NCBI GenBank assembly: GCA_933207985.1
Contig: OW240916.1
Location: forward strand, 300,947,561-301,011,560
DNA: 64,000 nucleotides
Origin: Pelobates cultripes
Lineage: Eukaryota; Chordata; Amphibia; Anura; Pelobatidae
Reading direction: 5' to 3'
Shown in pieces: positions 54,448 to 64,000 of the stretch. The notes beneath the pieces were generated by a model. The model had not been told where the DNA came from. It did not search any database and worked only from the letters and a program-made list of their open reading frames with translations. The translations under genes and the position numbers were made by a program. Position 1 is the stretch's first letter. Every line of letters starts with the position of its first letter.

Positions 54448-57244
54448 TTATCTTATAGTTAGGATAGCCTTATGCCTATCCCACGCATGCTTAAACTCCT
54501 TTACTGTGTTAACCTCTACCACTTCAGCTGGAGGCTATTCCATGCATCCACTACCCTCATTAAAGTAATACTTCCTGATATTATTTTTAAACCTTTGTCC
54601 CTCTAATTTAAGACTATGTCCTCTTGTTGTAGTAGTTTTTCTTCTTTTAAATATAGTCTCCTCCTTTACTGTGTTGATTCCCTTTATATATTTAAATGTT
54701 TCTATCATATCCCCCCTGTCTCGTCTTTCCTCCAAGCTATACATGTTAAGATCCTTTAACCTTTCCTGGTAAGTTTTATCCATGAACCAGTTTAGTAGCC
54801 CTTCTCTGAACCCTCTCTAAGGTATCAATATCCTTCTGAAGATATGGTCTCCAGTACTGTATACAATACTCCAAGTGAGGTCTCACCAGTGTTCTGTATA
54901 ATGGCATGAGCACTTCCCTCTTTCTACTGCTAATACCTCTCCCTTAACAACCAAGCATTCTGCTAGCATTTCCTGCTGCTCTATTACATTGTCTGCCTAC
55001 CTTTAAGTCATCAGAAATAATCACCCCTAAATCCCTTTCCTCATATGTTGAGGTTAGAACTCTATCAAATATTCTGTACTCTGTCCTTGGGTTTTTACGT
55101 CCAAGATGCATTATCTTGCACTTATCCACATTAAATGTCAGTTGCCACAATTCTGACCATTTTTCTAGTTTAACTAAATCATTTGTCATTTGGCTTATCC
55201 CTCCTGGAACATCAACCCTGTTACATATCTTAGTATCATCAGCAAAAAGACATACCTTACCATCAAGACCTTCTGCAATATCACTAATAAAAATATTAAA
55301 GAGAATGGGTCCAAGTACAGGTCCCTGAGGTACCCCACTGGTGACAAGTCCAAGCTTCGAATATATTCCATTAACTACAACCCTCTGTTGCCTGTCACAC
55401 AGCCACTGCCTTACCCATTCAACAATATTGGAATCCAAACTTAAAGATTGCAGTTTATTGATAAGCCTTCTATGTGCAACAGTGTCAAAAGCCTTACTGA
55501 AATCTAGGTAAGCAATGTCTACTGCACCACCCTGATCTATAATTTTAGTTACCCAATCAAAAATCAATAAGATTAGTTTGGCATGATCTCCCTGAAGTAA
55601 ACCCATGTTGTCTCTGATCTTGAAATCCATGTGTTTTTAGATGTTGAACAATCCTATCCTTTAACATGGTTTCCATCACTTTCCCCACTACTGAAGTAAG
55701 GGTTACTGGCCTATAGTTGCCCGACTCCTCCTATTACCTTTCTTGTAAATGAGCACAACATTCGCTAACTTCCAATCTTCCAGGACTACTCCTTTTAACA
55801 ATGATTGGTTAAATAAACTTGTTAATGGTTTTGCTGGTACACCACTAAGCTCTTTTAATAGCTTTGGGTGTATTCCATCAGGTCCCACTGACTTATTTGT
55901 CTTTACTTTTGACAGTTGAAATAGAACCTCTTCCACTGTAAACTCACGTGTAATAAATGACTCATTTATCCTTTTTCTCAACTGAGGTCCCTTTCCTTCA
56001 TTTTCTTCTGTAAATACAGAACAAAAATATTCATTGAGGCAGTCAGCCTGACCTTTATCCTCTTCTACATACCTTCCTTCTTTTGTTTTAAATCTAACTA
56101 ATCCTTGTTTTACTTTTCTTTTCTCATTTATGTATCTAAAAAATGTTTTATCCCCCTTTTTTACTGACTGTGCTATTTTCTCTTCTGTGTGTGATTTGGA
56201 AGCTCTTATAACTTGCCTAGCCTCTTTCTGCCTAATCTTATAGATCATTTTGTCTCCCTCACTCTGGGTTTTTTTATAATTCCTAAATGCTAACTTTTTG
56301 TTTTTAACTATTTTGGCCACATCTGCGGAGTACCACAGTGGTTTCTTGTATTTTTTGCTTTTACTGACAAGCCTAATGCAATTTTCTGTTGCCTTCAATA
56401 GTGCAACTTTTAAATAATCCAATTTTTCTTGGACTCCATTTAAATTGCTCCAGTCTGATAATGACTCCTCTACCCATATTCTAATTTTAGAAAAGTCTGT
56501 TTTTCTAAAGTCTAAAACTTTTGTTTTTGTGTGGTGTGACTCAGTCACTGTTCTTATAATAAACCACACTGACTGATGATCACTGGATCCTAAACTTTCA
56601 CCTACAGTGACATCTGATACCAAATCTCCATTTGTTAGCACTAAATCTAGTATGGCCTCTTTACGAGTTGGCTCCTCAACAACTTGTTTTAGAGACAATC
56701 CCAGTAGGGACTTTAGAATATGTGTGCTCCTGGCACAAGTAGCTAATTTTGTTTTCCAATTTACATCAGGAAGATTAAAGTCACCCATGATGATAACTTC
56801 CCCCTTCATTGTCATTTAGCTATTTCCTCAACTAGTAGATTATCTAACTCTTCAATTTGTCCTGGGGCCTATAAATCACACCTACACGAGTTACTGTGTG
56901 ATTACCAAATTCTAACGTAGCCCAAACGGACTCTATGTTTGCCTCACTAACTTTTATTAGGCTAGATTTTATGCTATCCTTCACATACAAGGCCACCCCT
57001 CCCCTTTCTTGCCTTCCCTATCTTTCCTATATAAAGAGTATCCTGGTATTGCTATGTCCCAGTCATTTTTCTCATTGTACCATGTCTCAGTAACAGCGAC
57101 TAAATCTACACTATCAGTTGCCATTATTGCCACAAGTTCATGGATCTTATTCCCTAAACTGCGAGCATTTGTAGACATGACTCTAAGCTTATCATTTTTT
57201 AACACACTTGCTACAGGCACCTTCTGTCCTTGTTTTGGGGACAA
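54448..57244 (-). pseudogene. CR1 ORF2 (endonuclease plus reverse transcriptase), broken
   Basis: The endonuclease opens LRVMSTNARSLGNKIHELV, ETWYNEKNDWDIAIPGYSLY (57190-57010). After a frame break it continues with IIMGDFNLPDVNW and SSDHQSVWF (56790-56570). The linker KKPLWYSADV and KKGDKTFFRYINEK leads to RT entry NKSVGPDGIHPKLLKEL (about 55880). The palm follows after frameshifts: YLDFSKAFDTVAH, SGVPQGPVLGPILF, LFADDTKI, FNVDKCKIMHLGRK (55530-55100). The C-terminal part runs to AILTIR and a stop at 54448. Changes such as VPQGP for VPQGS and at least three frame breaks make it inactive. Confidence 0.9.
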
Positions 57245-57289
57245 TTGGATTGATGTTTTATCACCCTTTTGCCCCCCCCCTCCTAGTTT

Positions 57290-57768
57290 AAATACATCCT
57301 AGCAAAACCTCTGAACTGCTCACTGAGAACATTTGTTCCCTTTTGAGAAAGATGCAAACCATCTTTTTGTACAGCTTATCTCCATTCCAAACAGAGCTAC
57401 CATGAGAAATAAAGCCAAATCCTTGCTCCCGACACCATTCACCAAGCCACAAATTAAAGTCCCTAATACGCATCCGCCTGTCGTTCTGAGTGTTATGCAC
57501 AGGCAGAACTTCAGAGAATGACAGTGTGGAAGCAACCTGCCGTATATCATTGGCAAAAAACACTAAAAACTTCCTTAACCTCTGAAACCTCATTGCAAGC
57601 CAAGTCATTTGTCCCTAGATGGACAAGTACATCCAATTCCCCTTCCTGCTTTGCTTGCTTAACAATATTACAGATACGTCTCCTGTCTCTGTGAGCAGTA
57701 GCTCCGGGAAGACACCTCACAAGACCACCATTGTCCATCTCCACACCTCTTATAATGGAATCACCCTA
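57290..57768 (-). pseudogene. CR1 ORF1 SGNH-esterase domain, frameshifted
   Basis: CR1 ORF1 proteins often carry a GDSL/SGNH-type esterase domain whose role in retrotransposition is unclear. All three signature blocks are visible on the minus strand. These are GDSIIRGVE at 57765 (nucleophile serine), VHLGTNDLACNEV near 57640, and in a shifted frame KDGLHLSQKGTNVL near 57345 (catalytic Asp and His). Between them is RMRIRDFNLWLGEWCREQGF and FISHGSSVWNGDKL. At least two frame changes break it. The N-terminal zinc-finger or coiled-coil part is lost by truncation. Confidence 0.8.
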
Positions 57769-58840
57769 TGTTGGCTCATAGACTCTTGTCATTTTTTTTC
57801 AGAAAGCAACCTACATGTAAATTTGATGTTTTACTTTATGTTTATATTCAACTTCCGCATTCAATGTTTCAAATAAAAGCTATGCTAATATTTCTGAAAC
57901 AAAATGTGCTTGGTAATTAAGGGGTTAAGAGACAACACATTTTCTTGAACTTCTGTGCAATCTGTATTCTCTACCTTCTACTCTTTTATCCTCCGCTTTT
58001 TCATTTCTGTCAATATTCTTTTGTCACTGATGATCAGCACATCAAGTTTATAGATAATGAAGAATTATGACTTATGCTAGTTCTATTATTCAGTTTATGC
58101 AAAGTAACAACATATGCTGTCTTTTTCTCAAATAGTCAATTGTAATATCCAACACAGCATACTTGTTGCTATTCATTTTTTTTTTTATGCCTTTTTTTTT
58201 CTCTAACAAAATATAATAGAACTCTTCAACTGAAAGGAAACTAAACAAATACAATATAAGAGGATGCATGTTAAGACAGTGTAAGGCCAAAGATTATCTA
58301 TTCAATATATCAATAAATTGAGATGTACAACTTTTCTGAAATGTTTTCACTTTTTTTTTTAAATCAATGAGGCTTTAAACTTATGACAAAACCTTTACAT
58401 GTGCAATATGTATTTCTAACATTAGAGTTATTTTTTTTGTTTTAGATGTTGGAGTCCTTCTTTGGAAGTTGAAATAATGAAAACTTGCTAACCTTATGTC
58501 CCACACCACGCTGGTATCGCCGCGAGTGTCTCTCTGCCATCAGTGATTATGAACTCAACCAATCCAGTGCTTCTCCATAAACAAGCAACTGAAAAGGTCT
58601 ACTGGGCATGTGCTCCAATGCCACAGAACATCTCCTCACATAAATGCACTATACTAATCCTTCATTCATTCAGAGTGTGAAGGCACCAAAGTCAGTCTTG
58701 CAAAAATTGCATGTCTATATTGGCCACAACTTCCCTGTCTGTAATACACATGGCCTCAAATACAGTAGTTTAATTTGTAATCAGATCTTACAGCACCTTT
58801 GTATTTACTTTAGAAGTTCCTATCTCTTGTTCTGTTAAAG
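57769..58840. other. AT-rich DNA without recognisable gene
   Basis: No coding or repeat signature recognised. Confidence 0.45.
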
Positions 58841-58977
58841 CAGGGGTCCTCAAACTCTGGTCCCTCAGATGTTTCTGAACTACAACTCCAATGATTCTCT
58901 GGCTATCTGTGTAATTCAAAGAATTATGGGAGTTGCAGTTCAGCAAAATCTGGGGGGCCAGAGTTTGAGGACCCCTG
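58841..58977. mobile_element. 137-bp hAT MITE
   Basis: Ends CAGGGGTCCTCAAACTCTGG and complement (58956-58977). The 8-bp target duplication is TGTTAAAG / TGTTAAAT (58833-58840 and 58978-58985, one change). Inner ACTACAACTCC / GGAGTTGCAGT words also pair. A typical vertebrate hAT non-autonomous element. Confidence 0.9.
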
Positions 58978-59204
58978 TGTTAAATGAAAACTCCAGTCAC
59001 CATAACCACTTCATCTAAATTAAGTGGTGATGGTGTCAGAAGGCCCATGGCACTCTTACCTTACAACGTTGAACTGTTCTTGAATGGTTTAACCCCAGTT
59101 GTTGCCTTCAGCATCTCCAGGTGCCCCAGATGGCATTCGGCTCCTGAATATGAGTTACAGGAGGCACAGGGTGCCAGGGTGCCACTGATTGGCTAGAGAC
59201 GTGT

Positions 59205-59267
59205 AATAAAAAGGGACCTACATTATATTAGGCAGGTGGGTGGTTTTAATGTTGTGGATGATCAGTG
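59205..59267. mobile_element. Tc1-like terminal inverted repeat, single end
   Basis: Reads GGGACCTACATTATATTAGG, then CAGGTGGGTGGTTTTAATGT, then TGATCAGTG at 59267 followed by TA. This is the right end of a second Tc1 type (different from the 40 kb one). The matching left end was not found, so it is a truncated copy. Confidence 0.7.
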
Positions 59268-59269
59268 TA

Positions 59270-60096
59270 TGTGCTACACTTACGAGTTAAAAATTGTGTA
59301 AACACTGAACAATTCTGAATTATTATACACCACCATCTAAATCGTCTGTTATAAAATGCTATATTTCTTATCGGACACAATAGATTTACTGCAATGTTTC
59401 CTACTGTTTTTGTTTTTCAACCATTATTACTATACAAAATGTGCAGCTTTGTTATGTCTCAGTTCTTCTACCATTTGGAAAACCTACTCCAGAGCGATAA
59501 AATTTGATTGACCAGAAAATATTCTGATGTTTCATGGGCCATAGCACAAAAATGTTTAAAAGTAAAGGTTTTATATATTTCTAAAATTAAAATATTTACA
59601 TGCAGTTCAAATCAGCTACTTTAAATAGAGCTTTATTGCTGATTGAAGCTACTCTAAGGTTAGTTCAAAAAGCGTTTTACTTCACTGACCTTGATTATAA
59701 AAGTTGAGATCACCCAATATCCTTCCACATGTAAAATTAATTATAGTAAATTCTGGAAATAATATTTCTTGAAGAGGCCAGACACTTAATATACAGATTT
59801 TTTTGACACCTGTATCTAAACAAAACTTTTTTAATTAAAGATCAATCAAGTAGAACTGATTAGTAATAAAAAAATTGTATTATTCATAATTAAAATTTAC
59901 TTTTAATAGACCTAATTATAGAACTAGACATAACTAACAGTGTTAGATTATGCACAAATAATATTTGAACAAGGGGGGTCAAATATCAAATCAGGGAATG
60001 GGTTTTTCAAATACCCAGATATATTAGTGTTGTGTTTGCCATCACAACCGTGGATAAACTGTTAGGACTTAAAATTTTGTCCACAAACACAAAAAA
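59270..60096. other. AT-rich DNA without recognisable gene
   Basis: No feature recognised. Confidence 0.45.
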
Positions 60097-60221
60097 CAGG
60101 AGTAGGTAACCTTCGGCATTCCAGGTGTTGTGGACTACATCAATCATGTTGCTTTTACAGCCATAATGCTGGCAAAGCATCAGTTCACAACATCTGACGT
60201 TCCGAAGGTTGTTTACCCCTG
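60097..60221. mobile_element. 125-bp hAT-like MITE
   Basis: Ends CAGGAGTAGGTAACCTTCGG (60097) and its near-complement CCGAAGGTTGTTTACCCCTG (60202-60221), with inner CAGGTGTTGTGGACTA / TTCACAACATCTG pairing. No clear target duplication, so it is old. Confidence 0.75.
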
Positions 60222-61042
60222 AATAGCTGCAAAAAGTCCTGTTTATATCAGCGCCAGACTAGACTTAACTGGTGAATTACTGTGGCTGGAGGATGACAAG
60301 ATAGTAACCAAGGGACGATGGACCCAAGGCAAGAGCATCAGACTGAATGAAATGCTTATTGACTTACTGCACAAGAACAAGGGTCTCCTTTGACATTCTG
60401 CAAACATGCTGCTGAAGCATAACCATTAATTTTGTCATTTGTATGTTTGGGTTGTCTAAATGGATTTTGTCATAGACCCTGTTCCCATCTGGTAGTTATC
60501 GTAGTACACATATCAACATTGTGCGTCATTCCAGCATCCTTCTAGATGTGGACTTTTAATCTGCTATGCTGTTTTATGGGTTCCAGGTGTATTAGAGTGA
60601 AGGAGACTGATGTTATTTTATAGACATTGGTTGAGGAGGTTCTGTTGTCAGAATTATGATGCTGTCCAATAGACTTCAATGATGTGCTATATAGGAACAT
60701 TCCAAATGCAGTTCTTTGCCCTGTCGTCTCAGTTGCTACAGACTGTTTTATTTAGTATTCAGATTACTCTAGTTTTGACATGGCTTTGCTCTCTTCTGAC
60801 TTCTATAACCCGTGACCTTGACCTGTTTTTCGATGCTTTGTTAGTCTTTAATCTCTGAATGTCAGGATGTGGCTTTACTTGCCTTCAGCTGATCGTGCAG
60901 TGTGCCAATTCAGTCCCACAAATTTATCCTTCCTTCCACCTCCTATTCTGGTATTTCAGATGACAAATGCTGCTCTTCTATCTCTTCTTATAATGTTATA
61001 ATGGGGCACTGGTATACCACCACCATGACATAAATTACATGT
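60222..61042. other. No gene recognised
   Basis: No coding or repeat signature recognised. Confidence 0.4.
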
Positions 61043-61605
61043 TTAATGTGGATAAATTTAATGTGGATAAATACAGAATATTTGATATAGTCCTAACCTC
61101 AACATCTGAGGAAAGGGATTTAGGGGTGATTATTTCTGATGACTTAAAGGTAGGCAGACAATGTAATAGAGCAGCAGGAAATACTAGCAGAATGCTTGGT
61201 TGTATAGGGAGAGGTATTAGCTGTAGAAAGAGGGAAGTGCTCATGCCATTGTACAGAACACTGGTGAGACCTCACTTGGAGTATTGTACGCAGTACTGGA
61301 GACCATATCTCCAGAAGGACATTGATACCTTAAAGTGAGTTCAGAGAAGGGCTACAAAACTGGTTCATTGATAGCAGGATAAAACTTTCAAGGAAAGGTT
61401 AAAGGGACTTAACATGTATAGCTTGGAGACAAGATGAGACAGGGGGGATATAAAGGTTTAAAAATAATATCTGGAAGTATTACTTTACTGAGAGGATAAT
61501 GGATGCATAGAATAGGCCAGGGACTAATAAAAGTATTTAAATAAAATTGGGCAGACTAGATGGGCCGAATGGTTCTTATCTGCCGTCACATTCTATGTTT
61601 CTATG
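61043..61605 (+). mobile_element. CR1 family B fragment with internal deletions
   Basis: Starts TTTAATGTGGATAAA (duplicated once, 61042-61070) and follows the RT C-terminal region: TSTSEERDLGVIISDDLKVG and [19 protein letters not shown] to a stop near 61336. The next coding stretch is shortened by deletions. It ends GACTAGATGGGCCGAATGG, TCTGCCGTCACATTCTATG and a TTTCTATG tail at 61605. Confidence 0.88.
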
Positions 61606-62248
61606 ACATGCATCCATGTAATTCTTGACGCACCCTTACATTTTGGGGGCAAACCTATGCGAAATCCTTCCTTGCCTATTTTTGTTCCTTGATCACTTTA
61701 GTGTGTTCTTAGTGTTCCATACACTAATTTTGACTTGACTATCCTTTTGACCTTGTTAACCTTGACCTGCTTTCTGGAATCCCTTGACTTTGGGTAGTTA
61801 CACTATTACTCTGTCTTACATAAAGCCTGGCAAATCCAAGGTCTGTTAACATTTTCTATCTTGTGTTATTTTCTGGACTTCAAACACCTCGTGTTTAGGT
61901 TATGCTTACCATGCCATTGCTTGTCTCTGTTTATGCTTGCAGACTATATTCTATACATGTATACATTAAGCCTGGCTACTCTGAGGACAGGTAATTCATT
62001 GCTTTCTATTAACATACTGGATAGGATACTGTTAACACTTGGTTATTGTTTTAGGGGATGGTAACCATGACAGATGTGCAGTGATTGTCCTCACTTGACT
62101 TGGCACATTGGGTCCTACACTCTGAATGACATCTGAACAGATAAGAGTTTTTTCTATATTTCTATTTCAGTAGTATATATATGAAACTTCAAGTTGAGTA
62201 TTTAGTATAGAAGTATAGAATTTGTATAGAATCTTTTTACTGTATCTT
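61606..62248. other. No gene recognised
   Basis: No coding or repeat signature recognised. Confidence 0.4.
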
Positions 62249-62328
62249 TTATCCCCTTAAGGACACAACTTCTGGAATAAAAGGGAATCGTGACTGAATA
62301 TTTCCGTCATGTATCCTTAAGCGGTTAA
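62249..62328. mobile_element. 80-bp TTAA palindromic MITE, decayed
   Basis: TTATCCCCTTAAGGAC start and TCCTTAAGCGGTTAA end around the core CTGGAATAAAAGGGAATCG; same family as 8129-8199. The left TTAA has changed to TTAT. Confidence 0.65.
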
Positions 62329-63318
62329 ATGTTTTTGCCACAAATCTGTAAAAATTATTTGCAGGTTAAATTATTTTACATATTGGAAACTGCTTTTACT
62401 ACTTGTTAAGATGTAAAGTTACTTTAATACAATCAAACAATTAGCATGTTCGAAAAATATAATTCATACTATTGCATAATTAGCATTGGTAAAAGTCGAA
62501 ATCTTGTGACGGGTGATCTGTTGCCATTCAGAGTCACTGACCACATCCTGCATTATGAACCAAATGGACTATGAAATGAGAATAACAAAGAAGAACATTA
62601 ACCAGCTTATTAAATAACTGTGTTTGCGCTGTGTGATTGAAAATCCAGAGAGATATTATTTTTAAATAACTACAGATGCAGTAATTTAGATTAGCTTAAA
62701 ATGTGCATTATAGAAGTTGGAGTTTTGACAAATTCCATTAACGATAATTATTGTTTTATTTACGATAATGTATTGTCAGCTATGAATTACAGAAACAAGA
62801 TAACAAAGAGAATGGAGATTAAAAATTAAATAGATGTGTTTTAAATCACAAATGTAATGCAATTGCAATGTCTTTCACCCAGATAATCAATCCTTAATTT
62901 GCTTAAGATTTTATGGTGCAAAGTGTTACTAGACAAAAAATAGAGACTAATTCCGAAATGTACTACTTTGCTCATCAATGCAGAGAAAGAAAAAAGAAAC
63001 ACTTAAACTGATTGCATATTGAAGAACCATAGAATGCAAGTGAAATATAGTTAAAATATCATATCTGTTGCCATGACAGACAGACAGATGGGCAGGTAGT
63101 CAGGCAAACAGGCACTGAATCTGATCATAATAATTGGAGCCCAATACCAAAATACTATTTATTAACAACTGCAATTTAAAAAAAAGGCTTCTGCGTGAAG
63201 TAAAATTACTCCTTAAAAAAACACAGAAACCACAATAACATTAGTTAGACATACTTTCTAGATGGTGTTTCAAAGTGGAGGAAATAAAATAAAACATGTT
63301 TGGCCCTCCCGAATAGAG
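62329..63318. other. AT-rich, repeat-free DNA
   Basis: 62440-62960 has no transposon signature and many homeodomain-like ATTA words; a candidate for conserved non-coding sequence, with no direct proof. Confidence 0.4.
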
Positions 63319-63345
63319 CAGGGGTGGCCGAAAGGTAGATCTCAA
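63319..63345. mobile_element. Single hAT-like end
   Basis: GCAGGGGTGGCCGAAAGGTA resembles a hAT MITE terminal repeat of the CAGGGGTGGC type. The other end was not found. Confidence 0.4.
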
Positions 63346-63770
63346 TTGTCATGCAACTCTGGCAATGCTTTGTCAGCTATAGATCTTCCATATGCCTACT
63401 TCAGTGCCAAAGCAGAGAGCAGTATGAAGCAATATTCTCTAGACTTGTGCACAGCAAGATTGTTTTCGTTTTTCAAAAAAAAACATTCCATATTTAAAAT
63501 TTCGTTTGGGATATCCGAAATTTGTCAACTTGCTGGCTCGGTTCCGCAAAATTTGGTCTAAAAAAAATAAAAGGATTAATCTTTTGGCAGCTGGTCAGCA
63601 CGTCATAGCTAGCTGCCACATTAAATAGTAAAGAAAATAAATAAAAATAAACTTATGGTGGTCAATATAACTTGAAAAGGCTCAGAGAGCAGCCAAAATG
63701 TTGTCTCCACTTTTTTGTTCGTAATAAAAGACTGCCTTTTAGGAGAAAGCTCAAATGTATCTGGATATTT

Positions 63771-64000
63771 ATCTTCCCTTCTGTTAGATTCTGGAATGGC
63801 ATTCGATAGGATCAAGTGGCTATACTTGTTTAACCTCCTGTCTAAGATTCCCGGAGTCTTACATCAAGGAGATCAGGGCAATGTTAAAGCACAGATTAAA
63901 TATCAGAAGTGCTGACCATACCTTTCAATTAAGCAATGGAACTAGACAGCTGTTGCTTTTCATATTGGACCTGAAGCCTCTCCTACATACAATCTAAATG
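63771..64000 (+). pseudogene. L1-type reverse transcriptase fragment at window edge
   Basis: Plus strand: LLLDSGMAFDRIKWLYLFNL (63784-63830) corresponds to the L1 RT box LDAEKAFDRV.W. After a frame change, RAMLKHRLNIRSADHTFQLS, NGTRQ and LLLFILDLKPL (63865-63990) follow; in intact L1 the NGTRQ is followed by GCPLSPLLF, here shortened by a deletion. It continues out of the window. No flanking L1 UTR is visible on the left. Confidence 0.7.

Larger units (their letters stand above)
54353..57768 (-). mobile_element. CR1 family B, longest copy
   Basis: 3' end at 54353 (AGAAACATAGAAACATAG on the plus strand, the complement of the TTTCTATG tail), 5' truncation at about 57768 inside ORF1. It carries the ORF1 esterase region and essentially all of ORF2. 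It is the likely reference for the 25-26 kb, 39 kb and 61 kb fragments. Confidence 0.92.

Noticed and set aside
56607..57302. Plus-strand frames over the CR1 copy
   Set aside because: Antisense shadows of ORF2 and the ORF1/ORF2 junction.
1..64000. Host protein-coding exons, tRNA, rRNA or snRNA genes
   Set aside because: I looked on both strands and found no splice-bounded conserved protein text, tRNA cloverleaf or recognisable snRNA; short exons could still be missed without a search.

Overview
This 64 kb window looks like vertebrate, most likely anuran amphibian, intergenic or intronic DNA. I infer this from two CR1 families with (TTCTATG)n and (TATGTAAC)n tails, L1 elements with long T-rich/G-rich 3' UTRs, an L2 with an ATTATT tail, Penelope-like elements (PLEs) with a GIY-YIG domain, Tc1 and hAT transposons and TTAA-flanked palindromic MITEs. 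I find no host exon, no tRNA or rRNA, and nothing bacterial. Every long open frame I could identify is retroelement or transposase code, an antisense shadow of it, or a low-complexity read-through. A run of exactly 100 Ns (5971-6070) is an assembly gap.

Layout. 1-56 is the edge of an LTR. 1960-3718 is a broken CR1 (family A), with a second 3' fragment at 14925-15298. 5666-5970 is a hairpin-rich MITE-like piece, then the gap, then an L1 fragment (6071-7230, minus). 9541-13301 is a long minus-strand L1 interrupted by a hAT remnant. 16371-17560 holds L1-3'UTR-like DNA and a dispersed repeat. 18.3-20.4 kb is rich in simple repeats, inverted repeats and a 104-bp tandem repeat. 21281-22516 is a solo LTR. 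25073-26903 holds two CR1 (family B) copies head to tail. 29512-35525 is a three-level nest: an L2 interrupted by a PLE, which is interrupted by a solo LTR. 35751-37394 is a hAT-type element with long inverted ends. 40546-42518 is a Tc1 transposon with a captured L2 segment inside its transposase. 44640-45000 is an R2-type LINE scrap. 51620-53430 is a decayed PLE with its own insertion. 54353-57768 is the longest CR1-B copy, with an ORF1 esterase domain and ORF2. Small hAT MITEs, a Tc1 end, a CR1 fragment and an L1 fragment complete the right end. The AT-rich stretches between them carry no recognisable feature.

The elements do not form a pathway; they record successive insertions. Several insertions can be ordered because target-site duplications are visible: 14 bp (PLE in L2), 5 bp (LTR in PLE), 15 bp (insert in the second PLE), 8 bp (hAT), TA (Tc1). 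The most unusual signal is a set of small RNA-like motifs with hammerhead-ribozyme layout (CUGANGA, stem II, GAAA, NUH) at 45892-45936, 17369-17403, 30551-30590 and 44208-44249. At least one lies in a PLE 3' region, and the flanking stem I differs in sequence between copies while remaining largely paired.
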